A stretch of DNA of 64,000 nucleotides, taken from the NCBI GenBank assembly GCA_963575745.1, contig CAUYUJ010016305.1, positions 333,001-397,000 of the forward strand, in the 5' to 3' direction. The position numbers were made by a program, and so were the translations under genes. This DNA comes from Prorocentrum cordatum. Taxonomy: Eukaryota; Sar; Dinophyceae; Prorocentrales; Prorocentraceae. The notes beneath the pieces were generated by a model. It saw only the letters and a program-made list of their open reading frames with translations. It made no database searches and was not told the origin of the DNA. Shown one piece after another: positions 45,629-55,592 of the stretch; the first letter of the stretch is position 1; each line of letters starts with the position of its first letter.

Positions 45629-47266
45629 CTATTTCCCCTTTCCTTTTGCGCCCTGCGTGGACTGCCTCCTTTCCCAGGTCCAACCACGCCTGCCCGCGTT
45701 AGCCGCCCGCCGCCTCTGCGCCTCGCTCGTCCGCCGCACGTCAGCAGGCCCGCCCACGTAGATCATCAAGGGCATGTGTGCTCCACGTTTGAACATCTCT
45801 CGCTGGGGGTCGAACTTCTCGAACTGGACAGGCTTCTGTTTCGAAGTCGGGGTTCCAGACCAACTCCACGAAGCGGACCCCGTGGTGGAGTCCACCCTGT
45901 ACGGGAACATCCCCTTGTCATTCTTCGCGCCGTCCAAGACCTCCGCCGCCGCGGGTGAGGCCTCGTCGAAGACAGGCGTGAAAGACCACTGAACGCACTT
46001 GTCCCTGCGTGCGGGCACCTGCGGCTGGTAGCTGGTGCACGGGGACCCCTGGCCTAGAAAAGGGATGTTCGTGATGAGGTAGGGGCGTTTACCAATTTCT
46101 CTGCCGTCCTCTTCGCGCAGGGTCTCCATAACCTTGGAGCAGTTCGCAGGAAGGTCGGGACCTTCGAGCCCGAACGCAGAGAGACCGTAGCACATCCGAA
46201 CCCCTTCGCACGGCCCTATGCGGAAGATGCCACACGAGTCCGCTCGGACAAACCTCTCGTGCTGCTGCTGCCAAGGATACCACGCTGCCAGATTGATCTG
46301 AAGCCGCGCGCCCGCAGTTCCGGCACGACAAGGAAGAGCGCCATTTTGAAGTCCCCGCAGAGAATGCGGGGCGGAGCTCGGCCAAGTACCTCGCTAGCAA
46401 ATCCCAGAAAAGTTTGTAGGACTCTCCACCAGCTTGCAGGTCTTTCCTTGCTGTCTTGAAGTGCAAGTGCACAATGGCGAGCCGCAGCTCATCGAGCTCC
46501 CGGTCATCAATATCGGCTTCCCCGCTACCGCGGGTTCTCCAAAATCGCATCTTTGCACATGCAATCATGATCCTGCTAACCGCGGTCTTCGTCACCTTGG
46601 TCCTCTGTTTGTCCTTCTTCGTGTGCGTGTATGTTCCATCCTTCGTCCTATGGAACACTAGCAGCCGCATCCCCGACACCAGGGACTCCCTGCCGCATAT
46701 CATAGTGCTGTCGCCCTCCTCTGGGCCTCGCACACCTATGAACTTGGCTGCAGGCCGCTGCGCGCCCTTCCCCCCTAGGAACTCGCTGTCGCCCTTCCCT
46801 GGGTCTTGTCCCACGTAGTCCAGCAGGTCGCTAGAAGCTTCCTGGATGACCAGGAACTGGCAGGAAGAGCCTTTCAGATCTTGCTGCATGTGCGCATGCA
46901 GTGCTGGCTCGCCCCACTTCCCGCCCCAGTTGGCGGTCAAGACGCCAAAGGTGCCTCCATGGCTACTGCCTTTGCCATCCTTTCCCTTTGCACCCCCCCC
47001 CCCACCACCGCGGGTTTCAACCGCCCAAACACCAGCAGAGCACTCCGTCCCGTCATCCCACAGCGGCTTCAGGAAGAGGTTTGCGTCCACGGGGATGTCA
47101 TCCAGATCCCCTGGCATGCCAAATGCGTCCGTCGGCGCATGAGTGGGCAAGCTTATGGCGTCGCGTTCATCGTCATCTGCCTCGCGGCCAGCGGAGCCCC
47201 CTGAGGATGCTCCATGACCATGGAGGCGAGTGAGCTCTAAGGCGGGCATGCTTGAGCCGCGACAGC
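45629..47266 (-). CDS. EEP (endonuclease/exonuclease/phosphatase)-like protein, frame broken
   Basis: Read from about 47266, where a CAG acceptor can be placed, towards 45629. It has a low-complexity N-terminus, then FGVLTANWGGKWG, CQFLVIQEASSDLLDYV (the position of the metal-binding Glu), MRLLVFHRTKDGTY, SRIMIACAKMRFWRT, LRLAIVHLHFKTARKDLQAG and ILCGDFKMALFLVVPELRAR. The last matches the Gly-Asp-Phe-Asn motif of EEP nucleases with Lys for Asn. The C-terminus carries DSCGIFRIGPCEGVRMCYG and RGAHMPLMIYVGGPADVRRT. The frame breaks at a run of four C (46368-46371 on plus, as G); five would restore it. EEP proteins cut DNA or RNA or remove phosphates. The substrate here is unknown, and no reverse transcriptase follows. 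Hairpins lie in it at 46521, 47001 and 47210. Confidence 0.65.
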
Positions 47267-47609
47267 AACTGCAATGACGATAGTTAGGGTCTCTCAATGT
47301 CGCTGCTGGAATACATGAAGGAGGTGAGGGCGAGGGCGTGCAGGAGGGTGGCGGAGAGGAAAGGAGGGGGGGGAGGAAGGGATGTAACCTAACTGGGGTC
47401 TTCTATTGTTGCGGGGATCGGGGTCTCCAATGGTCCGGGAAAGCAGGGGGGGGCGAGGGCAGCGAAGAGTCCCAGGGGGGGCCCTCGCGGAGCAGAATTT
47501 TTTCGGTGACGCTCCAGAGGCAAGCAGCACTCGGCAGCACCAGTGCGCTCCGCCACCGCGGAGACGCCTCGCCGGTCACAGCGGTATCACCGCCGCCGCG
47601 GAAGAATGT
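47267..47609 (-). other. Probable intron or spacer containing one hairpin
   Basis: Lies between the coiled-coil ORF and the EEP block. 47330-47380 is purine-rich. The perfect hairpin at 47548-47563 is open in the frame giving VSAVAERTGAAECC, so a small exon here is possible. Confidence 0.35.
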
Positions 47610-48182
47610 CTAAGCGCGAGTAATGCCCGGCAAAACCCAGGCAGGCGCATCGCCTAACACGCGTCTGGTCTCATTGTGCATAAACTGAGACAGCGCATCT
47701 TTTCGACCCTCCTGCAGGTCGTTCACCACCTTCTGAACCATCTCAGCAAAGAGCTGCGCCCAGTCCTCGCCGTGGGTCGCAGCCATCCGACTGTCCCATT
47801 CCGTCTTGAAGAACTCCCATTGGCTCGTTTGCTCAGGTGATAGTTCGGCAGCTTTCCGAAGAGCTTGTGATACCTGGAAGCGCGCTTTCTGGTGCTCCTT
47901 ATTACCGCCTTTTTTGTTCCCTTGCCCCAACTGCTCCAAGGAGTAAACTCTCATCTGCTCCATCGCCGTCACCACGGCTTCGGCCTCTCTCTGTTCCTTG
48001 CGGATATTCTTGAGCTTCTCCGTCGCCTCGTGCAACTCACGCTTGACGCGCGCCTTTTCTTTCTCCGCCGACATCTGCTCTTTAAACGCAAGCCTGGCGC
48101 GGCGAGCCTCAGCCTCCTCATCTTTCAATGCTGCGTGCAATTCGTCGTGAACCATCGCTCCCTCATGAAGCCAGCCAACCAC
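47610..48182 (-). CDS. Coiled-coil segment, in frame after a TAG
   Basis: 190 codons beginning directly after the TAG at 48183-48185, in the same frame as the OTU-like ORF. VGWLHEGAMVHDELHAALKD leads into a charged heptad region (EAEARRARLAFKEQMSAEKE, KARVKRELHEATEKLKNIRK). A tail follows (WEFFKTEWDSRMAATHGEDW, FAEMVQKVVNDLQEG), ending VLPGITRA and a stop. It has no ATG near the TAG, and the composition flows from the upstream ORF. I infer one protein interrupted by a stop that could be read through, edited, mutated or a sequencing error (TAG for CAG). Coiled coils mediate dimerisation; the role is unknown. Confidence 0.6.
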   Translation of the reverse strand: MVGWLHEGAMVHDELHAALKDEEAEARRARLAFKEQMSAEKEKARVKRELHEATEKLKNIRKEQREAEAVVTAMEQMRVYSLEQLGQGNKKGGNKEHQKARFQVSQALRKAAELSPEQTSQWEFFKTEWDSRMAATHGEDWAQLFAEMVQKVVNDLQEGRKDALSQFMHNETRRVLGDAPAWVLPGITRA

Positions 48183-50450
48183 CTACCGTTGATCTGCATG
48201 TAGTTGCAGCGCTTTCGTCAACAGGACTTTTTTTGGGAAACGGCACATGACCTTCACGTCAACGCTGTGCCGCATGATGCTGCACCACTCGGCCAATTGT
48301 TCCCGCAACGCTGCGCGCGCCTTGTGTCTGCCAGCGCCCGCACTTCTACGTCGCCTGTGGTCCCGGACTGCACGGTCGGTCCCTTTTCTGCACTGCCAGC
48401 CCTCCCGGGCCCCCGACAGCTTGCAGGCAACCGTGGAGACGACAGCACGCTCCGCCACCGCGGATGTCAGGAACTGCTGCACTGGGCGCTGGTATATTCT
48501 CAATACTCGCGCGTACTCGATCCAAGCCTTTGTTTTCTTTCTGAACAAGGGGGATTTTTTCCCCTGGGGCACGGCTAGACCAGTGGCCTGGGCGACGGCG
48601 GGGCGCTCTGTGGCAAACGCCTTGAACAGACCTTTCGGGAAACTGCCGCGCTGCAATTGAGAAGTGGTCTTTCCGTCCAAGGGCCCTTTGTGCCCCTCCA
48701 TCCATGCTAGGAAGTATTCCGCGGCCTTTTGCTTCTTAGCGAGGGGTGCGTCGCGGCCCAACAAGAACGTCGGCGCAAGTTTTTTTTGCGTCTTCGCCTC
48801 CCCGTCACCTCGGGTCGTGTACTCGCGAACCATGGCATTCGCGCACTCATCGGGCAGGCGCTTGAGCATGCCGACAATGATATCCCGCCCCGCCGTGCGC
48901 AGCTCACATTTCCACCTCAGGGCCAGCACCTCCTCTTCGCTGTAGTGCCTCTCTGCTTGCTGCGGCACCTCTAACAGGGCGCCCTCTGCGCCGCCATCAC
49001 CATGGCGATGCTCCGTGGGGCGCGCAGCGACCAACGCCGCGCCCGCGGCATCTAACTCGTAGAGCCCCAAATGGTTATCGATCTCTCCCGTGTGACGCAA
49101 CATCGCCACGAAAGCTCTATTGCCCGCGTGCTCGAGAATGTAGGCGCACAAATCGCAGCGCAGAGCGGCCCGGTTCACGCTGCTGCGGTTCCAGCCGAGC
49201 ATGGAACACATCACGTCGATGCCACAATCTCCATCCGTAACTGTTGCCACGAGCTGCACGGAGTGCGACAGGTACTGCGCATAGAAAAAGCGGGTCTCCT
49301 CGCACATGCTGTCGGCCAGGCTGGCGCCAGCAGGGGCACCGCCACCATCGAGCGGGAAACCCGCCACCCAATGGTTGGTTCGCAGGGCCTCGTCATCCAA
49401 CCCACGGACTGAGCCATCATCTCGAAACGCACAGGAGACAGCATGGCATTTTGCAACCACACTCACAGCATCATTGGCCCACGGAGCATACTTGAGCAAT
49501 GCGTCTTCACATGTGTCCCCGTACCAAAGAAAGACGCGCACGCGATGCCGCAACGCAACAATCACGAACATGGCGATTCCGATGTATCCGCGGGGCTCTT
49601 CCATAGCAATTGCGAACCTACTCAACTCTGCTGCCACCCTCTGGTTGTACAGCCCGCTGGCTGCGACAATATTCTCGACGGGGTCCACGTCTTCCACGTT
49701 TATGACATCGATGTCGCACCCCGCAACCGCGGGTAGCTGCAGTGGAGGGACCTTCGCTGGCGCGACCGCTGCCGCCGCTTCTGGTGGCCTAGGCGCGGCA
49801 CAGGGAATGAACAACAACGCGGCCCTTTCAGGCGGCGCGGCGACTTCTGTGGATGAGGACGTAACAGCAGGCGGCGGCGCGGGAGCCACCGCTGCTAAGT
49901 CCGCCACTGGGGGTGGCAGAGATGGCTGCGGTTGTGGCGGAGGTGGCGCCTCCTCCGCCACTGGGGGTGGCAGAGGTGCCGCCACTGGGGGTGGCAGAGG
50001 TGGCTCCGGTTCGGGCGGAGGTGCCGCCGCTGGCGGTTGTGGCGGAGGTGCCGCCACTGGGGGTGGCAGAGGTGGCTCCGGTTCTGGCGGAGGCGCCGCC
50101 GCTGGCGCTGGCTTCTGCGCTGCTGGCGTTGGCGCTTCGGGCGCCAATGGGGGTGCCAGAGGCGCCGCCACTGGGGGTGGCGGAGCCGCTGCTGCTTCGG
50201 GCGGAGGCGCTGCTGCTTCGGGCGCCAACTCCGCTACCGCGGAGGCCGGTGGCGCCGTGCCCGCTCCAGGTGCCGACCCCGCCACAGGTGGTGCATCGAG
50301 TAGCCGCGCGTGGTTCGGACGGGACAGGCGAAACCTACATTTAGATGCGGGGTATTTGGCCGAGCACGGAGTAGCGGCGCACACGTGCAAACGGAGACCA
50401 GGCGTCCACTCCTGTGAGTCACAAAAGTAACAGGAAGCCCAGCCGTGCAC
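48183..50450 (-). CDS. OTU-like protein with Pro/Ala-rich linker
   Basis: Starts inside an exon: the upstream boundary at about 50450 is not an ATG. It begins with a possible zinc-binding CYFCDSQEWTPGLRLHVCAA, then about 150 residues of Ala/Pro repeats (PPPEPEPPLPPPVA). A normal domain follows, including YIGIAMFVIVALRHRVRVFL. Then comes LVATVTDGDCGIDVMCSMLG, whose Asp-Gly-Asp-Cys-Gly is the catalytic box of OTU cysteine proteases; the partner His was not placed with certainty. The C-terminal half is basic (KKLAPTFLLGRD, GKKSPLFRKKTKAWIEY). OTU enzymes usually remove ubiquitin, but dinoflagellate multicopy versions may have other roles. It carries hairpins at 48451, 48801, 49720 and 50229. It ends at a TAG (48183-48185) that looks internal. 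Confidence 0.65.
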   Translation of the reverse strand: MHGWASCYFCDSQEWTPGLRLHVCAATPCSAKYPASKCRFRLSRPNHARLLDAPPVAGSAPGAGTAPPASAVAELAPEAAAPPPEAAAAPPPPVAAPLAPPLAPEAPTPAAQKPAPAAAPPPEPEPPLPPPVAAPPPQPPAAAPPPEPEPPLPPPVAAPLPPPVAEEAPPPPQPQPSLPPPVADLAAVAPAPPPAVTSSSTEVAAPPERAALLFIPCAAPRPPEAAAAVAPAKVPPLQLPAVAGCDIDVINVEDVDPVENIVAASGLYNQRVAAELSRFAIAMEEPRGYIGIAMFVIVALRHRVRVFLWYGDTCEDALLKYAPWANDAVSVVAKCHAVSCAFRDDGSVRGLDDEALRTNHWVAGFPLDGGGAPAGASLADSMCEETRFFYAQYLSHSVQLVATVTDGDCGIDVMCSMLGWNRSSVNRAALRCDLCAYILEHAGNRAFVAMLRHTGEIDNHLGLYELDAAGAALVAARPTEHRHGDGGAEGALLEVPQQAERHYSEEEVLALRWKCELRTAGRDIIVGMLKRLPDECANAMVREYTTRGDGEAKTQKKLAPTFLLGRDAPLAKKQKAAEYFLAWMEGHKGPLDGKTTSQLQRGSFPKGLFKAFATERPAVAQATGLAVPQGKKSPLFRKKTKAWIEYARVLRIYQRPVQQFLTSAVAERAVVSTVACKLSGAREGWQCRKGTDRAVRDHRRRRSAGAGRHKARAALREQLAEWCSIMRHSVDVKVMCRFPKKVLLTKALQLHADQR

Positions 50451-51233
50451 CCCAGCTGGGCGCTTCGTCGGGATCGAAGGATTCTGCTCCCATTTGGCCT
50501 AGAAGATTTTCCCAAATTCGTGAATCACGCGGAATTCCCCAATATACTTTGCTACCGTTTCAACGGTGGGCTGGTCAGCCTGCTCGGACATGCGCGCTCG
50601 CCGAGGCGCGCCTCGCCACCGCGAGCTGCGCCGCCACCGCAGCGAAATCGCGCCCCGGTGGAAACTCTGAGCCTACACAGCGCGCGGCTTTCAAGCATAA
50701 GCGGCGTTGGAGTCGAGCAAGAGGAGCAAGAGTAAGAGCAAGAGTAAGAGTTGGACGAGTAAGAGTAGGATCATGAGTAAGAGCAGGGCTCGGAGAAATA
50801 ATAAGCGCATGGTGAGTAAGAGTAAGAGTAAGAGCAAGCGTAAGAGGAAGAGAAAGAGTACGAGCAGGAGTAAGAGTAAGCACGAGTAAGAGTACGAGTG
50901 CTAGTACAAGTAAGAGTGAGTGTGAGGGCGAGAGTGGGAGCGAGAGCGAGAGTGACAGTAAAGGTAATATAAGAAATTCGAGAATGAGAGGGGGAATGAC
51001 TCATTACGAGGGGGCGAAATGGGGACGGCGACCGAAAGGATGCGGAGGAAGATGATGCAGGGGAGGCGTATTTTCATCGCGCGCGCATCGGATGAGGCAT
51101 TCGAGCTGCGTTTGTCACCGCGGGAACTACAAAGGGCAAGCCATGTGTCCCTGCGTGCTAAAACGTCCTGCTTGTAGCAACCCCAGCCCTCCATGACCAT
51201 GGAGCCAAGTGCAGGACTCTTGAAACCCTGAGT
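50451..51233. repeat. GAGTAAGAG hexamer array and flanks
   Basis: 50718-50975 is built of GAGTAAGAGTAAGAG with GAGCAA and GAGTAC variants (plus-strand orientation). On either side are possible short minus-strand exons with hairpins: 50612 (reading FAAVAAQLAVARRAS) and 51189 (reading ALGSMVMEGWGCYKQD). The rest is intron-like. Confidence 0.65.
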
Positions 51234-52110
51234 CACGCACTGACGTTTTCTAGGAATGACTTGCCGTCCTCGGTGGCCTGTTCGGAGACGCCCCTGATCT
51301 CCCGAGCCCCGTTGCGAGTGCAGGGAACACCATTACCATGGCGTCTCTAAGCGCCGCCTGAAGCGCCGCCTGGCCCCGCCGAGTCTGGAGAAACCATCGG
51401 AACGCCCTTCAACATGTTCTGCACGTATAAGTACCTCACCGCCCAGTTCAGATCATTGAATGGAGCCAAATCTGCTTGCGATCCTCGATGAAGAAGATGA
51501 TCTTGCGGACCTCCTGGCAGAGAGGATCCTGCTCGGGGCACCGCTCGGGCATGCTCACCGTGACCACGGTGTTCTTCAAGTGGTTCTTGTAGTAGCGGGT
51601 TCGCTTGACACCCTGTACTCCTGACACCTTGGTGCGCTCTGCGTCGGCCCCGCCGTTCTGGTCGATCTCGCCCATCGGGTCGTAGTCTTCCCCCTGGACC
51701 TCCACCTCTTGGCCGTCTGGCGACTCCGGCACTTCTTCGCCGTCGCAGAGCTTCTCCACGCGGGTGCGCAGGTCGGCGAGTAACGAGGTGCGCCCAAACG
51801 AACTCTGGGAGTACTTCGTCGAGCCCGTTGTGAGGCCGATCAGCCACTGGTCTGTGAAAGCCAACTTCACAAACCTTTCCTCCACCGAGGAGTTCTTTGA
51901 GCGAGCGACCCTCGAGGTGAGAGGCGAAAACTTGCCGCTGTGGCCCCCGCGCACGTGAACCTGACCGAACTGAAACTCGAGGGGCTTGAACTTTGGGAGA
52001 GCGAACCCTGCCATTTTCGAGGCTGCTCCGCAACCGCGCAGACGCGCCAGGGGAAATCCGCAACCGCGAAAATGTCGCGAGTCTCCGCCACCGTGGATCC
52101 AGCTCGAGCC
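51234..52110 (-). CDS. Conserved-looking protein with xVAE hairpin peptides, frame broken
   Basis: The first part reads AGSTVAETRDIFAVADFPWR and CAVAEQP, three hairpins (52084, 52057, 52026) all in the same frame. Then, one frame over, come FALPKFKPLEFQFGQVHVRG, VARSKNSSVEERFVKLAFTD, DQWLIGLTTGSTKYSQSSFG, YYKNHLKNTVVTVSMPERCP and VRKIIFFIEDRKQIW. Another frame continues with APFNDLNWAVRYLYVQNMLK and GVPMVSPDSAGPGG. A last piece, NGAREIRGVSEQATEDGKSF, ends at the stop near 51237. The two breaks can be joined by one-base changes, the second in a GG run. Function unknown. The style (multicopy, conserved aromatic blocks) matches repeated dinoflagellate proteins known to me only as unannotated. 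Confidence 0.55.
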
Positions 52111-52138
52111 ACTGCGGGGAGCCGACGGAAGGACACCG

Positions 52139-52291
52139 CGTGACAACCATCGCCAGGCGATGCTTGTCACCCCAAGACGGCGACAACCATCGCCAGGCGA
52201 TGGTTGTCACCCCCCGGGGCATGACAACCATCGCCAGGCGATGCATGTCACCCCAAGACGATGACAACCATCGCCAGGCGATGGTTGTCAG
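52139..52291. repeat. Four tandem 29-bp palindromes
   Basis: Each copy is TGACAACCATCGCC, A, GGCGATGGTTGTCA or a near version; arms are 14 bp with a 1-base centre. Copies start at about 52141, 52180, 52224 and 52263. Copies 2 and 4 have perfect 13-14 bp arms; copies 1 and 3 have one or two mismatches in the right arm. Copies 1+2 and 3+4 form two 83-bp units. Confidence 0.9.
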
Positions 52292-52564
52292 GGGGAGGCC
52301 CCCGGAGCCCTTCCGGGATAATTCGGCGCCGCCCGGCGGACAAGGGGGGCGCGGAGGAGAGAGGCGGGCGTCGAGGCAGAGGGCGACTGCATGAAAATCA
52401 CACGTCGAGAGAGAGGAACGTGAAGAGGAGGGGGAGAAAGTGAGGCGCAGGAAGAGGAAACAGAGCACTTTTTCGCGCCGCGCTTGACGCCCTCACACGG
52501 ATGCTCGGACACGGCCCTCGCCACCGCGAGTGCTTCTACGACACCGCCACCGCGGAGCATGCGC
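52292..52564. other. Spacer with purine tract and two hairpins
   Basis: 52360-52480 is purine-rich. Hairpins at 52517-52530 and (4-bp stem) 52544-52555 can be read together in one minus-strand frame as LRGGGVVEALAVARAVSEH, which may mark a small exon. Confidence 0.45.
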
Positions 52565-54223
52565 TCACTGCCACCACCCCCGCTCCTTCCACTTCGCCTG
52601 CCCCTCCGTGGAAGCCGCCGCGGCGGAACCGCCGGCGCTGCCGCTGGCGGTCGCGCCACCGCCGCCATTACCATGGCCGCTGTCCTGCCAGTCTCCGCCG
52701 CGGGACCAGGCGGGCTCATGCTCCGCCGCTGTCTTCCACTCTCTGCTCCACCAATCTGCGCCGCTCCACGCGCCGCCCGCGCGCGAGGCGGGCCCCTGCT
52801 TCGCCCCCCACGAGGCCGCCTTCGCCCCCCACCAGGCCGCCCCCGCCTCCCACGAGGCTGCCTGCTGAGCCCCCTCTCCTGCAGCGGCGCGCGACGGAGG
52901 CCCCGAAGCGTCGGCCTGCGGGGGTGCCTCTGGCTGGCCCAACTCCGCCACCGCGGATCCCTGAGGGGCTGGCCCAACTCCGCCACCGCGGATCCCTGGG
53001 CCAGTACCGCGGTAGGGCTGCTGGTAGTTCCCTGTCGTCTTGTTCCTGCACGTGCCTTTGCCGCCCGAATTACCCTTCCCCGCCCTCGGCGGGCCAGGCA
53101 GGACGAGGCCACTGTCGAGAGTGGCTACCTCCACTTTGTTGTTCGTGAGGCTGGTGCGGAACCTCGTGACGACGTTGTCCGCGCGGTGCACGTGGAAGCC
53201 CCAGATCGGAACGGGAGCTCCTTCGGCGAAAGGCCTTCCCATGGCACGCGCGGTGCGCCAGCGCTTGTGGTCGTGCCCGTCGATGGCCTCGCACGTGATG
53301 CGCGTGGCGCCCACCGAGGGATCAGATCCCAGAGCCCTGTCCTTCACCTCTGGTTTGAAGGCTGCCAACATTTGCCGCCATGACCATGGCTGCGTCTCTC
53401 CGCCCCCCCTGAAACTGCATGCCATTCCCGAGGTGCGGTCGCGCACTCCTATGGGCATACGGTCCGCGTCGGTGATGCCGACCAGGCGCGTTGTTGGAAA
53501 GCCTGCAGGGTTCTCTGAGGTGCCCCTGAGCCACTTCAGAGCGGTGTTGTTCAACTTGCACGGCTGCGTCACGGGAAGCGCGCCCAGGTCTGCTCGCGTC
53601 GCCGCCACCGCGGCTTGAGCACCACCTCCCGCCGCCACCGCGGCTGGAGCACCACCTCCCGCCGCCGCCGCGGCTGGCTCCAGCCCTGGCGGGATGCCAA
53701 GCCCTGCAGGCCGTGGCTCCGCCATCGCGTCTTCTTCGGGGCACTCGGCCCAGGTCGCCGAGCCGTCGGGCGGCCCAGCCCAGGGGCGGCGCCTTGCCGA
53801 GCGGGCCCTGGGGCCCCGGGTGTTGGTTCGTTTGCCGTGGACTCTGGCGAGCTCCGCGCGGGCCTCGTTGGCGCCACCCGCGAGAAGTGGCTCTTGGGCC
53901 CACATGGCTGCGTAGGAGGAGAACAGAATCGTCCGTCGCCGCCGCCGCCGCCGCGTCGTCCCCGCCGCCTCAGGCATCGGCGTCACCGTAGTCTGCGTCG
54001 TCGACGTAATCTGGGTCCAGGATAGCATTCGCCACTCCGCACCGCCACAGAACTCGACCCCAATCGGGAATAACGAATCCTCCCGGGAATAGGGCTGAGA
54101 GGACGAGGCCGAACGCGTCCCGGCATCGCGGCGCCATCCGCCAAGCCCACGAACAAGTCCGAGCATGGACAACAGCAACCCGAATGAAGGCCTCCCTATC
54201 TCGGGCGGCAAGCGTTTCCTCAT
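52565..54223 (-). CDS. Gly/Ala/Trp-rich protein with a conserved core, hairpin-dense
   Basis: The ORF starts with an ATG at 54223. The ATG at 53725 (MAEPRPAGLGIPPGLEPA) is a better start, because the upstream part is Arg-rich and irregular. Core segments: LNNTALKWLRGTSENPAGFP, TRLVGITDADRMPIGVRDRT, ITCEAIDGHDHKRWRTARAM, WGFHVHRADNVVTRFRTSLT and NNKVEVATLDSGLVLPGPPR. The C-terminal third is Gly/Ser/Ala/Trp-rich (SWEAGAAWWGAKAASWGAK), like a disordered nucleic-acid-binding tail. Five hairpins are inside, two of them in a 35-bp tandem duplication (52944 and 52979) read in different frames as GSAVAELG and GIRGGGVG. The product may bind nucleic acid, by composition only; no catalytic motif seen. 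Confidence 0.6.
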   Translation of the reverse strand: MRKRLPPEIGRPSFGLLLSMLGLVRGLGGWRRDAGTRSASSSQPYSREDSLFPIGVEFCGGAEWRMLSWTQITSTTQTTVTPMPEAAGTTRRRRRRRTILFSSYAAMWAQEPLLAGGANEARAELARVHGKRTNTRGPRARSARRRPWAGPPDGSATWAECPEEDAMAEPRPAGLGIPPGLEPAAAAAGGGAPAAVAAGGGAQAAVAATRADLGALPVTQPCKLNNTALKWLRGTSENPAGFPTTRLVGITDADRMPIGVRDRTSGMACSFRGGGETQPWSWRQMLAAFKPEVKDRALGSDPSVGATRITCEAIDGHDHKRWRTARAMGRPFAEGAPVPIWGFHVHRADNVVTRFRTSLTNNKVEVATLDSGLVLPGPPRAGKGNSGGKGTCRNKTTGNYQQPYRGTGPGIRGGGVGPAPQGSAVAELGQPEAPPQADASGPPSRAAAGEGAQQAASWEAGAAWWGAKAASWGAKQGPASRAGGAWSGADWWSREWKTAAEHEPAWSRGGDWQDSGHGNGGGGATASGSAGGSAAAASTEGQAKWKERGWWQ

Positions 54224-54442
54224 CGTCGTAATGAGAGATTGTTGCTTCCCCTCGCGGGAACAAGCCCGCCATGTGCGAAATGTAAGACTCGAGCTGAAAA
54301 GCGCTCTGGTAAGAGTACGAGTACGAGTAAGAGTAAGAGTGAGAGTAAGAGTGAGACTCAGACTAATTAAAAGTCAGAGTAAGCGTACGAGTAAGAGTCA
54401 GAGTAAGAGTACGAGCAAGAGTAGAAGTAAGAGTACGAGTAA
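54224..54442. repeat. GAGTAAGAGTACGAG hexamer array
   Basis: 54308-54450 repeats AGAGTA with AGAGTC and ACGAGT variants, in the same plus-strand orientation as the arrays at 50718, 55250 and 56315. Confidence 0.85.
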
Positions 54443-55560
54443 GAGTCAAGCTAGCCAGCTCGAGCGAGTCAAGCATGGCATGCCCTGTCCCACCCGCCCT
54501 CCCACAACATAAGAAGCAAAGCTGGCACAACTGGGGGCCGAAGTCACACCGGCCAGCTGGTTTGGTACAGCTGATGCGGCCGCGATGGCGGTTGCCGACG
54601 GGAACTGGCGAGCGCGTGTTGAATGCCGCGCACGCATTGCCAGACGAGTCGAGAATGGCCCGGTACACCGCAGGAAGCCAGAGGTGGCCGGAGGAAGCCC
54701 GACGGTCTGACAGGACACCCCAAAGCATTTTTGTGAAAAACATTGGGTTTTTGATGTTTTTATGTTGAAATGCTTGCGAAAACACTGTATTCGGTAGGAT
54801 TCTGACATGAACGCGCGAGCGTGCTCTTTGTACTATTTTTTGCACAGGATTCGCGGCCTGGGTGCATGACAGAGCATCGCGAGTGCACCGCGCGATGACG
54901 TGAAATCGCTGGATTTGATCGAATTCTTAAGATTCCTATGGTTTTCCTATGATTTCAGCAAGAGAGCCCGGGCGGGAAATTTGTACAATTTTTGTGAAAA
55001 AGCATTGGGTTTTTGATGTTTTTATGTTGAAATGCTTGCAAACACACGGTGTTCGGTAGGATTCTGACATGAACGCGCGCGTGTGCTCTTTGTGGTATTT
55101 TTTGCAATGGATTATCGCCGTGGACGACAGGACGTCCATGTCGAGAGGAAAAAATAAGAAACATGTTGATTTTGTATTGTTTTTTACAGGTTAGGATGGG
55201 GCCACCGGGATGCGCCCGCTATCTGCCGGCCTGAGGGGGGAGTAAGAGTATTTTCTAATAAGGAATAAGGATAAGAGTGCGAGTAATAGTAAGGACACGA
55301 GTAAGAGTACGAGTCAAGCTAGCCAGCTCGAGCGAGTCAAGCATGGCATGCCCAGCCCCACCCGCCCTCCCACAACATAAGAAGCAAAGCTGGCACAACT
55401 GGGGGCCGAAGTCACACCGGCCAGCCGGTTTGGTACAGCTGGTGCGGCCGCGATGGCGGTTGCCGACGGGAACTGGCGAGCGCGCGTTGAATGCCGCGCG
55501 CGCATTGCCAGACGAGTCGAGAATGGCCCGGTACACCGCAGGAAGCCAGAAGGCCCCAAC

Positions 55561-55592
<32 letters not shown>

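Noticed and set aside
52983-53015. TACCGCGGTA as an opposite-orientation member of the hairpin family
   Set aside because: It is a plain 10-base palindrome without the 4-base loop, overlapping the end of a true copy's flank.
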